From NCBI RefSeq assembly GCF_018143015.1, contig NC_054742.1:15049632-15113631 (forward strand): 64,000 nucleotides of DNA, read 5' to 3'. Position 1 is the stretch's first letter, and each line of letters opens with the position of its first letter. The notes under the pieces are model-generated. The model did no database searches. It was not told the DNA's origin and saw only the letters and a list, made by a program, of their open reading frames with translations. Shown here piece by piece: positions 34,702 through 47,200 of this stretch. Source of the stretch: Lytechinus variegatus (Eukaryota > Echinodermata > Echinoidea > Temnopleuroida > Toxopneustidae). The translations under genes were made by a program, and so were the position numbers.

Positions 34702-35232
34702 TAAAGGACAAGTCTACCCCCAACAAAGAATGATTTGAATAAAAAGAGAAAAATCCAACAAGTATAACATTCAAAATTTCATTTACAATAATGTAAAATA
34801 AAAAAGTTATTACGTTTCAAATGTCGCTTAATTTCTCAAAACAGTTTTATGCACATCCTCGTCGGTATGCAAATGAGGAGACTGATGACGTCATCCACTC
34901 ACTATTTCTTTTGTATTTTATTATATGAATTATTATAATTTTCTCCTTATTGTCAAGAAAAACTGCGATTAATTCCTCCCTGAACATGTGGAATAAGCAC
35001 TGTTTAATACTGTATGGTTCAGTCAAGTTGGTCCTTGTCAAATTTGCAAAAAAATGAATTATTGTATAATTCAAACAATAAAAATAACAAAAGAAATTGT
35101 GAGTGAAGGACATCATTACTTGTCTCATTTGCATGTCACCGAGTTGTGCACATCACTCTTTTGTGAAAAATAAGTGCAAATATAAAATGTAATATAAGTT
35201 TCTTATTTTATATCCGAAAAAGTAAACCCACT
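34702..35232. mobile_element. Family B fold-back MITE, near full length
   Basis: It starts TAAAGGACAAGTCTACCC. The left arm contains TATGCAAATGAGGAGACTGA then TGACGTCA; the right arm has TCTCATTTGCATGTCACCGA and ends near TATATCCGAAAAAGTAAACC. The arms pair imperfectly, so this copy is older than those at 35886 and 51846. Confidence 0.75.
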
Positions 35233-35629
35233 TGGCTGAACTCTTGTATAAAAAGATAAAATGAACATCATATTTTGTTAGATAGATTGTTATTATGATC
35301 ATACTGCTGGTCAACTAATACCTGATTCAATGTAAAGTCATTCCTCGCGGGTCAAAGTCTATTTTAACTTATTTGACCCTGATCCATCAGTAAACAGCTT
35401 TTAATTTCGCCACTGTGTCTATATAGGGATACATGATTGCCGAGAGCAGAGGCGGACAACATTTTTTTAAGAGAACAATTAGAAAAAACTTACAAGAAAA
35501 AAGTGAGAGTGGGGAATGCCGTCTCAACCCCCCCCCCTTCCTCTCAATCCCTCAACGGAAAAAAGAGTATCGGGTATATGATTTATAAATGAGAAGAACA
35601 TAAACTCTTATTTTGTTATTGTTCTGTCT

Positions 35630-35715
35630 CCTCTTATTCCTTTTCTTCTTCTTCTTTTTCGTCTTCCTCCTACTCCTCCTCCTCCCCCTCCTCTTCTTCT
35701 TCTTTCTTATTCTAG
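35630..35715 (+). promoter_or_regulatory. Long polypyrimidine tract with splice acceptor
   Basis: About 70 nt of CTT/CTC ends in TTATTCTAG at 35715, ten bases before the ATG of the membrane-protein gene. It fits a 3' splice site of a 5'-UTR intron. Confidence 0.55.
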
Positions 35716-35725
35716 ACTGGAAATA

Positions 35726-35838
35726 ATGAAGGCAATGGTTCTGACGTCGTATCTGGATATCATCTTGGTTCTTTATCTGGTCCCTATAGGAAGTGCCAGC
35801 AGCATTACTTCTCCACAGCAGACTGATATCAAATGCTG
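35726..35838 (+). CDS. Membrane-protein exon 1 (signal peptide)
   Basis: The ATG at 35726 opens 37 codons plus two bases. The donor is GTGGGT at 35839. It encodes the hydrophobic leader and TSPQQTDIKC. Confidence 0.55.
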
Positions 35839-37214
35839 GTGGGTAGACATATTATTGTCGTATTTTCGCTCGATATAATTAACCTAAAAGGTCAAGTCCA
35901 CCTCAGAAAAATGTTGATTTGAATCAATAGAGTAAAATCAGACAAGCATGATGCTGAAAATTTCATTAAAATCGGATGTAAATTAAGAAAATTATGACAT
36001 TTTAAAGTTTCGCTTATTTTTCACAAAGTAGTTATGCACAATTTAGTCACATGCAAATGAGAGAATCGATGATGTCCCTCACTCACTATTTCTTGTGTTT
36101 TATTGTTCGAATTATACATTATTTCAATTTTGGAGAATTGACAATAAGGACCAACTTGTCTGAACCATAAAATGTTAAGTAATTGTAATTCAACATGTTC
36201 AGGGAGAAATAAAACTTTGTTTCACAGGACAATGAGGAGAAAATTAGAATATTATATAATAAAATACAAAAGAAATAGTGAGTGAGTGATGTCATTACTT
36301 CCCTCATTTGCATACCGACCGGGAAGTGCATATAACTGTTTTGTGAAATTAAGCGAAACTTTAAAATGCCATTTCTTATTTCATATCCGATTTTGATGAC
36401 ATTTCAGTGTTATGCTTGTTGGATTTTTCTTTTTTTATTCAAATCAACTTATTGCTGGGGTGGAATTGTCTTAAGTATACCTGGGGGAGGGGATAATTTG
36501 ATATAGTTAAGAGAATGACATTCAAATCAATTTATTAAACGTTTATTCTATCGTGATGTTGATTTGATTTTTAAAAACATTTTTATATACTCCTTTGAAG
36601 AAAGAAGTCAAAACACAAACAACGAAAATGAGGGCCTCGAATTGTTTTCGAATATTAAATGTGCTCGAATAAAAACTTCAGCGCATGTGATATTGTCTGT
36701 GACAGGTATCCAATGATATTCACTTTCACAATATTGACGTAATTTTTCATATTCTCTTTCTCTACACAGCTCATGGATGATTTACTTATCATTGTTCATA
36801 TTAAGCTGTGTGATCACGTGGTTCGTCTTAACTTTATTCGTTGTGAGTTTCTACGTCTATAGACGATCTTGTACAAAAACAGACTGCATTCAACGATGTA
36901 TGAATAAGAGACAAAATCATGAGACTAAGATTGAAATACGCTATCAACGTGCCATCAGATACGACATCGCCACAGTACCATTACTAAGTGATGTCAATGA
37001 GTTTGAAAGGAATGGACAGGAGAGATGTTTCGGTGCATCAATGAAAGACTATATCAGCAGTAAACCACCAATGCCTATCTACCCAAACATTGAAAGCGGT
37101 TCAAACAAGAGATGGGATCCAGGATTAGATGACAAACATTGTGATAACCAGTCTCAATTGTGGACATATTTTACAGAAAAGGACATCTCCCGCGAGAGGA
37201 CGGACAATAATTAG
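35726..37214 (+). CDS. Small single-pass membrane protein, unrecognised (two exons)
   Basis: Exons 35726-35838 and 36770-37214 join in phase 2 (TG|C, Cys) to give 185 residues. Residues 1-25 are a likely signal peptide (MKAMVLTSYLDIILVLYLVP, then IGSASS). Only about 13 residues (ITSPQQTDIKCCS) separate it from a strong membrane helix at about 40-64 (IYLSLFILSCVITWFVLTLF). The tail of about 120 residues is polar, with a Cys cluster (SCTKTDCIQRC), several Tyr and Pro-rich PPMPIYPNIE. It would be a type I protein with almost no ectodomain or, if the signal is not cleaved, a two-helix hairpin. I recognise no family. Splice sites: donor GTGGGT, acceptor CTACACAG. The 931-bp intron is largely a family B MITE (35886-36474). 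Confidence 0.6.
35886..36474. mobile_element. Family B fold-back MITE, full length, filling the membrane-protein intron
   Basis: It starts AAAGGTCAAGTCCACCTCAG and ends with the inverted counterpart CTGGGGTGGAATTGTCTTAA. The arms contain CACATGCAAATGAGAGAATC and CCTCATTTGCATACCGACC. It occupies about 63% of the intron. Confidence 0.85.
36770..37214 (+). CDS. Membrane-protein exon 2 (helix and cytosolic tail)
   Basis: The acceptor is TCTCTACACAG; the first base completes the split codon. The frame is open for 148 codons to TAG at 37212-37214. An in-frame ATG at 36777 would give a 145-residue protein starting at the helix if exon 1 is not used. Confidence 0.72.
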
Positions 37215-37604
37215 ACGACACATGGAATCATAAGTGATGAAACTGGATTACTTTAAATAGAAGCTTAATGGGGTTTTAATGAGACAATACAAAGATTTAT
37301 AATTTATAAGGTGATTAGCTTTTCTCCCTGGCGAAGCTAGCTTTATGGAAAGCAACATTGGAATTACAATTACCATTTTCAATTTTGAAAGTTTGTTTTT
37401 AGATGCTTTTATTTGTGTTTGTGTGTTTCCCAAACGATTCCTGAAATTCGTTTTTGTATTACAGAAAATTTGTTAAAAGTCTTCTGCCATCAAAAAGTAT
37501 GAAAGTAAGCCGTATAATTTCTGTCGATTCGCAGCGATGTAGGTTTATGACCTTTCTTTCTCAAACTTGTTAATGCTCCAAACCCATTTCTCCAGGTTAG
37601 ATAT

Positions 37605-37610
37605 AATAAA
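37605..37610 (+). terminator. Candidate polyadenylation signal (membrane-protein gene)
   Basis: AATAAA lies about 390 nt after the stop codon of the membrane-protein gene, giving a reasonable 3' UTR length. Confidence 0.4.
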
Positions 37611-37739
37611 GTTCGCCATTATATGCTTTGCGCGCAAAATTAATTACTCACCCCACTTATATCTCATCACATAAAGTTTGAATATGCAAATATAGTGATG
37701 GCGTGGTTGTATATAGTGATGGGGTGATGGACGACGACG

Positions 37740-37835
37740 CGACGGTGATAATGACGATGATGATGATGACGATGATGACGACGACGATGATGATGATGAT
37801 GACGACGATGATAATGATGATGATGACGAGGGTGG
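37740..37835. repeat. (GAT/GAC)n microsatellite
   Basis: An imperfect GATGAC trinucleotide array. The poly-His and poly-Ile frames over it on the minus strand are products of the repeat. Confidence 0.95.
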
Positions 37836-40800
37836 GACTGCTTTTTACATACAAAATTATACATTATGTCAATACATAATTTACGGATATAATCTCAACC
37901 AGTCAACGGCTTGATCATAATTATGAGAAGAATCGGGCGAACAAGATAAAATGCATCAATGTTTTCCCATTGAAAAAATAATTAAGAAATATAAATATAT
38001 ATATATATTTTGTTCTGTTCTTTGTTCTTTTTGGACCTTGAAACATAAAAAAAATAAATCAATGTTACAAGCCAATAGCGCAAATCAATGTCAAATATTG
38101 GTTGTATTACCGTACCTGGCACTGCATGGTGTGTTCATTTTCATGTTTATTGTAATCAACGAATATACAGTGTACGAAGCGAGGCGTCGAAAATGGGAAT
38201 TTGAAAAGGTCAAAAGGAGAAAGAAAGAAAAATAATTACGAATTAGACAATGAAACCAATCAAAGATTAATCTTCACATGTCACATTTTGGTTAAAAGCC
38301 AAGCCTGCCTCAACAAAAAGTTGGGTTAAAAAGGGATAACTGAACTGAACAACAATGTAACAAAAGAAAAGGGTGGAAATGAAGGAAATGGATCGAAAAT
38401 GGCTAAGGAGTATGAGAGTTTTCATCTCTTGGTTTGTAAAACGCCTATCCTAGCTTTGTCCCGACTTACCATGTTCATCACCCCTTTGATGTTTCTTAAA
38501 TTGAAATATAACATTGACAGTTTTAGGAAAATCGGATAGCATGAGAAATTTATAGAATTTTCAATTTTCACTTACTTTTCACAGAAGTGCTGTCACATAC
38601 CTTCTATTTTATTTCTTGCTACGATGTAAAAGCTGGTTTCAAATCCTTATAGAATTCATTGGTTTGCTTCCAGATGGAGAATATCGAATCAACCATTATC
38701 ATTATTGTAAATCACTTACAATAATGACATCAAACCTTTATCAAATGAATATCTTAAATTATTATGATTTTTGAGAAATATTGAGTGAGTGACATCCCAA
38801 TCATGGGCCGAATTATATAAAAATAAGTGAAATTTAGAAATGTAAACTTTGTTAAATGTAGTAATAAAGATCCCTTGTACTTTCTTTGATAATAATGAAA
38901 AGTAACTTGCAGTATAAAACAACACAAATAATAATCTTGATAATAACAACAGTAGCTCTGGAAAAAATCCAGTGTTGTGTAAGAAATATAACAATAATCA
39001 CATCTACTGTTGGTGCTATGTCAATTTCGGATATAATTACATCAACCAAAGTTCGATCATGATTTTTTTAAGAACCCCCCCCTCCAAAAAAAAAGAAGAC
39101 AGATATAAATACGGTATAGCGCCATATCTATAGCTGAAAAAATAAAGTGTCTTAATTCACTTTAGGTCTTCCCCAGACATAAATAATCATATCTGATAAA
39201 TACATGTCTGGAAAAATAATTAAATAAAAATACACACACACACTTCATCGCAGTTTTGTTTTGTGTGTTTTCTTTGAATATTCAGGAAAAAATCGACATT
39301 AAAAAAAAAGAAATTATTTCTAACTCTATTTCACATTGGCTTTAATTTGATCATTATTGATCACTTTTCTTTTTACGAAGCTTTTAGAACTGTTTCTTAG
39401 GCCACCTCTTTTTTTGGCGGGGGGGTACGTTATTCCAGGTATTTTGATACATCACATGAAATAATGGCTGGCATAATAAAGGTTTATGTTTATTTTTTTA
39501 TTTAAAAAAAATCAACTATTGAAATGTTAGAACACCAAAGCAGTAGAGGAGGAACTTTGTTAGAAATCATTGAAATATCAATTGAAGAAAAGAAAAAAAA
39601 AATTTTATGCTTTCTAAATCCTTCACTACTTCATCTGCTACCGTTAAAGTAATTTGATATTTCATAATCATCACCTGTTATATCTTCTTTTGATATGAAA
39701 ATTGACAAAATATAACATGTAATATTTTTTCATACCGTCAATCCTTTGAACTCAGAAGAGGAATCAATATATTCTTTTTAAAAATATGGATATGAAACTT
39801 GCGCCAAATATACAGATCAGTGAAAAAAAATTGAAATATATCTCGCTATAGTATCATGTACGGATATTCATCTCATTTTCTCTTTCTCCCTCTCTCATTC
39901 TCTCTCTTTCTATCTCTCATTCAATGTTCTCATCCTCCAAAAACCAGCCCTCAGCTTTAAACCTCTCATAAATTATTCCCCAAAATTTTGATTTTTTTTT
40001 TATCTAAAACTTCAATCAGGTCCAATGATTATTTTCAAATTTCTTATATCAATAATGCCCATTATATTATGACTGATAATACCATCAATTTAAAAGTGAC
40101 TTCCTTTCCATCTTAATTATTATGCTACAAACACAGCAACTACAAGGACATCTTATAGATTTGGTCACAGTCTGTTTATTTAAATGAGATGACAGTGAAA
40201 TTACAACATTCTACACATAGCTTTCTTCCATATAATTATGAAATGCTAGTAAAATCACTGCCTTTGCTAAATTCATATGACACAATAAAACCTTACAATA
40301 GACCGCAGAATAGCTGAGTATAGCATATATGATCAGTCCAAATAAAACAGTATATTAAACCAAAACTCTCCAAATTATTGCTACAAAAACCAACCACTTA
40401 AAAAAAACCCATCTTCATCGAAAATTTACATGACATGATTACAAATATTAGTCCCTGTAATGCCCCTTAGCCACATGCATAAAGCCGACCTACTTGGCTA
40501 AATTTATATGAAAATGTGTATTGTATTGTTATACAGTATACATTGTTATAAACATCACACAATTCCTTCCGTCATTTGCTTAGTTGGTAATTGCACATCA
40601 CATATTTTTCTTATAGCTTGCCTTTAAAAATGTTGATGACCCAAAACAGCACATCAAGATTAGCTTATCATAATACATGTAAATAAGATTCTTACATACA
40701 TTCAGTGATTGACTAACTCTCCAAATATTTAAAATATCATTTTAAAAGGCAGATATCAAGTTACATAAAACTGCATGTACATCATCACTATTTGCTTTCT

Positions 40801-43800
40801 TAATAAAACACATTTTAAATCTGTTATTGCATAAATGTGCAACTTCAAAATAAAAGAGAGAAAAGCTTTAACATGAAAAATATGCGATCATTGCCTTACC
40901 ACATGGCGTGATCAGATCAAACAAAAATATAAAATATTGCAATATATTTGTTTGGCTACCATCATCAGTAGGCCTATATATTTTAGACCAGAAATGGTTT
41001 TCTCAAAATACATAACAAAATATAAATGCAATATGCAGTTCAATAAATCTTTAAACATCAAAAGTATATCTTATATTTCAAATGAATTTGAAAGCAAGCA
41101 ACATTTTGCTTGGTTTATGTATAATGTATAATAATGAATAACAGGGGAAATATAATGCAGCAGTGAAATGAATCAAAAAAAGATTTCAGACAAAACTAAC
41201 AAGAGAACCATATTGGGTTAAAAGGGTAAACAGCAATTCAAATCATTTACTCTTTTCAGTTCAATTTATGAAAAATTGATAATTCATAAACATTTTTTCA
41301 TTTGCAACCATTAAACAGAATGTACTCAACATTCAATATACTTTGCACAGGAATGTATATAATTTTTCTAGAATATAGTGATTTCATCTTGCAACATGAC
41401 ATGATCATTTAGCTTTGAAGCATGTATTATCAGCTTGATTTTATAAACATGATTCCTAAATAACTTCAATCTTAATGTAAGACAAACAAACATTTTGTAA
41501 ACTATATTGCTAACAGAAAGGCTACTTTGAAAAAAAAAAGGATTTCCCGATTACAATGAAAAAAAATACAAATCCATTAATAGCTATGTAAGGAACAATG
41601 CAAATAGGGGCTACTCCTAAATTTGTCATATCTTATCAAACCTATAAACTCTGTAACATTAATTATCAGCTTACCAATTACCCAATTCATGCACGGCAAT
41701 GTATACTGAATGCATACCACGAAACTTGTCACATTTACTCATTCATTTCAGCACCAATTTGATCATACATAAACAAAATGAAAGGAACTATGAACTCATT
41801 TTCGATAATGCATTATATTCATTGCTTACTGTAATAAGTGTTTTGCACCTTAAAATAAAACTCTATAAACCTTTCAAAATATTGTCAACATTTGTCAAAG
41901 CTGGATATACTACTAACATTTTCTTTTTTTTTTGTTGGGGGGGATATCAATGTGTTACTTTTAATTTAAGGGAGATAAGTAAGTGTACATAAGTATCATA
42001 TCAAGAAATATGCACATCAACATGCACATGCTCCCATTCTAACAGACATCTTAAACTGACTGTATAATGCATGACTTCACAGGAATATGAGTATCTATTA
42101 ATATGTAATGTTTCTGGTATGAGATTTTGGTCATTTGAAAAATTCTCTGCCATGAAAACCATTTTTTTAATCTTTTGGACTGGAAGTAAATCAATCTTAT
42201 GATAATTCAAAATGACAATTAATTGACAGACATTTCCACAACATGACTGACCAGGAATACACAATCAAAGTAATCTAGTTTCATACTATCTATTTGGGGG
42301 ATGAAAAGTAAATCAGATTTGCTATGCACATACACTATCGTATAAGCGTATGGAGAAATTATGATGTTCTAAAGACTTTTTTTCATTACAGGAATGTATT
42401 GTTCATGGAAGAATACACAAGATATATATTTCAAGACATTTCTTTTTGGCAAAATATTGCACAGAGTCAAAGGAAAGAAAGGCACTCAAAAAATGGAATA
42501 CTAAAAACTAAATAACATCAAGACTACCATGCATTACTGTTCCTTGAAGTATTGCATTCCTATAAAACATTTCATCATAAGCAAGATAATGTAAAACTAG
42601 CAATGAAAGTAAGCAAACATTAACTCTAATTAGCACTGTACTCCTTCCAGTTCAAAATAAATCTGATATCTCTGGAATGATGTCATAGGTTTACACATAA
42701 ATCAGTATTACTCTATTACAAGCATATTCTACACAGGTTCCAACCAACTACAATATATGAGACAGGAATTTAATTAAACAGAATATAAGAAAAGAATGAA
42801 TATATCGCTCCCAAGAACTAAAACCACAATTTTATAAAACCACAGATGAACCCATAAAATACATCCTTGTCTACTGCTTTACAAAGCAAAATATGTTTCT
42901 ATAATCAAAGTGCTAGCAGGTAATTCAATACATTATGATTAATTATTACAATCATTTCAACATTTGACCTAAACTAAAATATTATGAAGCATACATGATC
43001 CATTAGCGAAATAATAATAATGTGACTAAGATATTACACTTCCAGGTAAAATTCAAAACACACCACAAGCTGTATGTCATATCTATATAACCCATGAACC
43101 AGAAGTAGTAACATTAGCCTTGACTTCCAACACCAAACTCTATGTACATTAGCTAATGAATAATGATAAGAGACACAGCCTAACATATGTGTACTATGTT
43201 TAGATGCCTCCCATTATAGATACATGATAAAAATGTCCAATCAGCCTCCAATTAAAAGAATACATTGACTTTGATTTATATGAACCTGACAATATACTGA
43301 ATAATACATAATACTTGTACAGAATCAGTGATATATCAAATGTGTGGTTATCTAATTCCACATGAATTAACTACAAGAATGAATGTGTTTTGTGATTCAT
43401 TTACATCAAAACTCTTTTATGATATTGAAATGGCAATCTTCTCCTACTTAAATTTCAAGAAAAATTATCAATGAATTATCAGTGTACCAATCTAGGGGGC
43501 GATCTTGTATGGGTGTGCTATTTGAGAATGGACTTAATCTATCAAACAAATCTATTTCCTTTAGACAGTATAGATTGCCAAACTGACAGCCTAATATATC
43601 AAACCCTAAACTAATTATTCACGATAATATACTATGAAAATTACACCAGTTTGTTCATTAGAATGTGTACATTTCTTTAAATATGAACGAAATGTGGAAA
43701 GCCCCCAGTACAATAGATATCAAGGAAACAACTTTATCATAGGCATGTATCTGCATATGATAAGACGACAATGGCTGGCTTTAAATCTTAAAATATGACC

Positions 43801-44160
43801 TCCTATGCATGGTTTAAAGTGATAGTGAGAAATCACAATCCAAACTATAACACTAATCTACATAGCTTTTCTCCATCATGGCTTATAAGCATAAGACATA
43901 TACAGCATAACATGTTTCAAAATACAACCTAATATCACACAGTACTGAACCATACTTCCATTCCTTGATAAAGAAGCTGCTAATATGGAAGACATAAATC
44001 AATAAAAGGAACATTTACAATGCACTGGTAATCCACATAACATAGGCCACAGAATAGATCAGTCTTTTCAGAGCTGTTTCCTTGAGTATTTGCCAGCAAA
44101 ATCACCAATTACCAATAAAGCCCTCAAAGAAAACAATTTTTAGAGTGTACTGGATTGGAA
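37836..44160. other. Gene-free stretch downstream of the SDR gene
   Basis: It is AT-rich throughout. A degenerate family B copy is likely at about 38500-38850 (TGAGTGAGTGACATCCC, ACTTTTCACAGAAGTGC), and a (CT)n tract lies at 39880-39925. From about 40130 to 44160 I see no repeat family, ORF or splice-like exon. This could include a long 3' UTR of the minus-strand SDR gene. Confidence 0.4.
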
Positions 44161-44217
44161 TCAGCTCGGCACCAAAGACTTGGGAAAAACACCAATCTTG
44201 ACAAAGTCATCCACCAT
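44161..44217 (-). CDS. SDR terminal exon
   Basis: The acceptor is TCACTCAG; phase 0 in; stop TGA at 44163-44161. It encodes MVDDFVKIGVFPKSLVPS. Confidence 0.83.
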   Translation of the reverse strand: MVDDFVKIGVFPKSLVPS

Positions 44218-47200
44218 CTGAGTGAGAATAATAATAAAAAAATAGAAACATCAAAGAACATGTTTACATGCATTTGTCAAAGTGTAAAATTTTCAATAAA
44301 TATATGATTTAAATTAAGAGGGAAATGTTAAAGGAAAAGTCAACCCCAACAAAAAGTTGATTTGAATAAAAAAAGAAAAATCCAACAAGCGCAACATAGA
44401 AAATTTCATCAAATTTGGATGTAAAATGAGAAAGTTATGACATTCACAAATTTTGCCTAATTTCACACAACACTAACAGTTATATGCACATCCTGGTCGG
44501 TATTCAAATGGAGACTGATGACATCACCCACTCACTATTCCTATTGTATTTTATTATATGAAATAGAAAATATTCTAATTTTCTCATCTTTGTCATGTGA
44601 AGAAGTTTTATTCCTCCCTGAATATATGGAATTATCATTGTTTTAACATTAATGATTCAGTTAAGTAGAGCCTTATTGTCAAATTCGTAAAACTTGAACT
44701 ATTGTATTATAATTAAAAAAACAAACAAAAGAAATGGTGAGGGTCATCATCAACTCTCTCATTTGCATGTTATTGAGTTGTGCACATGACTATTTTGTGA
44801 AAATTTCATATACGATATTGATGAAATTTTCAGCATTATGCTTCTTGGAATTTCTCTATTGATGAAAATCAACATTTTTCTAGGGTGGACTTGACCTTTA
44901 ACTATCTAAAGAGGCAAAAATTAATCAAGGTGTGTTGTTCAACATGCCTCAATGTTATGGTAATATGCTATTATTAATTTTCAATCATAAATATATATGA
45001 CTGACTACTTAGTACATTAAACACAGGCAATTTCTCTCTGACCTGAAGATTTGCAGACACGACTACAACATAAGCTGGAGAGATAATAAATTCTAATTTT
45101 CAAATAATTTTAACTGATCAAAACTTAAGCGTCAAGCAGGTCTTCTTTGTCTTTATATCTAGTTAGAGACGTGCTCTTACACACTATTATCCCTCACTCT
45201 TGTTCCTTTATTCACTTGGTAATGTAATTTTGGTATGTACAACCTCTTAAATTAGACTCTCATTGGAATCAATTAACCTCAAACAACAAAACCAAGGCTG
45301 TATTAACCAGCCAGTAATATTGCAAGTGTAAGGTCAGTCAAGCATTCCCTGTTCACAGAGATGAAATGATTAACTACAAATCTTACCTCTTGTAAAGCTT
45401 GCTTGGTTATTTTTGGTCTGTGGTGAGTAAAGCCTGTTGCCTCTAACTTACTACCATCCAACAACATGTGTTTGTGATAAAGAAGTTCCTGAGATACAAT
45501 CAAATAAAACAGATGCATTATAAAGTCAAGTGTGCACTCTATGAATGGTATGGTATGTTAAACTAGTAAGAGGACATTGACCCCAACTCACAAATTGAAG
45601 CCTATTTAACTTATCTTTAACAAGACTCATAAAAGGCATATCTTTGCATTTTTTTCAACCATATACTTTGAGAGATGAATTAAGGTCAATCGTAAAAGTT
45701 GAAATGAGATTTTTTAAATTCATGTCCACAAAAATAAAATGTTAGCATGTTTCAGTATCAGTATTTTCTAGACTACCTATACAAAGCGAAGGGTTCACAG
45801 TTAGTTTTTTTTTGAAGTGACAATTAAGAAATCTGTACTGTGCCACTGTCCATTAGACATAGGAAGCAAAGCAACAACAATAAAAAACAAGTGGTGTGCC
45901 TCTGCCAACCATACCTGCATTACGTGATTCAATATAGCAGCAGTGCTGACTTTGAAAACTACTATAAAATAATTGTTCACAAAAAACACCATTCATATAA
46001 TGATACAATGCTACGTGACCCTAAATGATATTTGACCTTCTTGATCATATGACCTTAGACTTGTCAGTGATACCCCTATGTCCACATTTCATCAACTATA
46101 TCCATAAACTTTGAAAGTTATGACAGCAATTTCATAATAACTCCAACATGACCAAAGTTGATTGACCATAAATGACCTTTGACTTTAATCATGTGACCTG
46201 AAACTCAAACGAGATGTTCAGTGATACTTGATTACTCTCGTGCCCAAGTTTTATGAACTAGATCCATACACTTTCAAGGTTACGATGGTAATTCAACAAA
46301 TACCCCCAATTTGGCGAAAGTTCTTTGACCTTAAATGACCTTTGACCTTGGTAATGTGACCTGAAACTTGCATAGGATATTCCGTGATACTTGATTATTC
46401 TTATGTCCAAGTTTAATGAATCAGATCCACAAACTTTCAAATTATGAATTCAACAAATACCCCTAACTTGGTAAAAGTTCATTGACCCTAAAGGACCTTT
46501 GACCTTGGTCATGTGACTTGAAACTCAGTCAGGATGTTTAGTAATACTTGATTACCCTCATAGCCAAATTTCATGAACTAGGTCCATACACTTTTGAAGT
46601 TACAACGTGATTTCAAAAACTTAACATTAGTTTAAGATTTTGATGTTGTGTGTGTATTCGAAATTTGTCAGACGTGTATAAATCAGATGTGATTATTTAC
46701 GTCTGGGACCGACCTTTAACGTCACAATCCGAAAGACATGACCAGGGCTTGAACCTCGAACCTCTGCATCAATTTGTAACTTCCCCACAGCTTGGATTAC
46801 AGGCGCACGCCACAACGCCCAGTTGATTCCCCAACATGGTTTAAGTTCATTGACCCTAAATGACCTTTGACTTTGGTCATATGACCTGAAACTCAGGCAG
46901 GATGTTCAGTAATACTTGATTAACCTTATGTCAAAGTTTCATGAATGAGTACCATATACTTTCTAATTTATGCTGTCATTTGAAAAACTTAACCTTTGGT
47001 TAAGATTTGATGTTGACGCCGCCGTCGGAAAAGCGGTGCCTATAGTCTCACTCTGCTATGCAGGTGAGACAAAAATAAATAATTACAGGAGTAAATGTTG
47101 TATGTATCAGCAGCTAAAGAATAAAGCAGATATACATACCGCATCTAGATATGGGCTGAGTGGTGTGTGTTCTATCTTATCCAGTTTACATGCCTCTGAC

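Noticed and set aside
37657..37864. Poly-His or poly-Ile proteins
   Set aside because: Translation of the GAT/GAC microsatellite.
46258..46440. Small minus-strand protein
   Set aside because: It lies wholly in family A repeat units.
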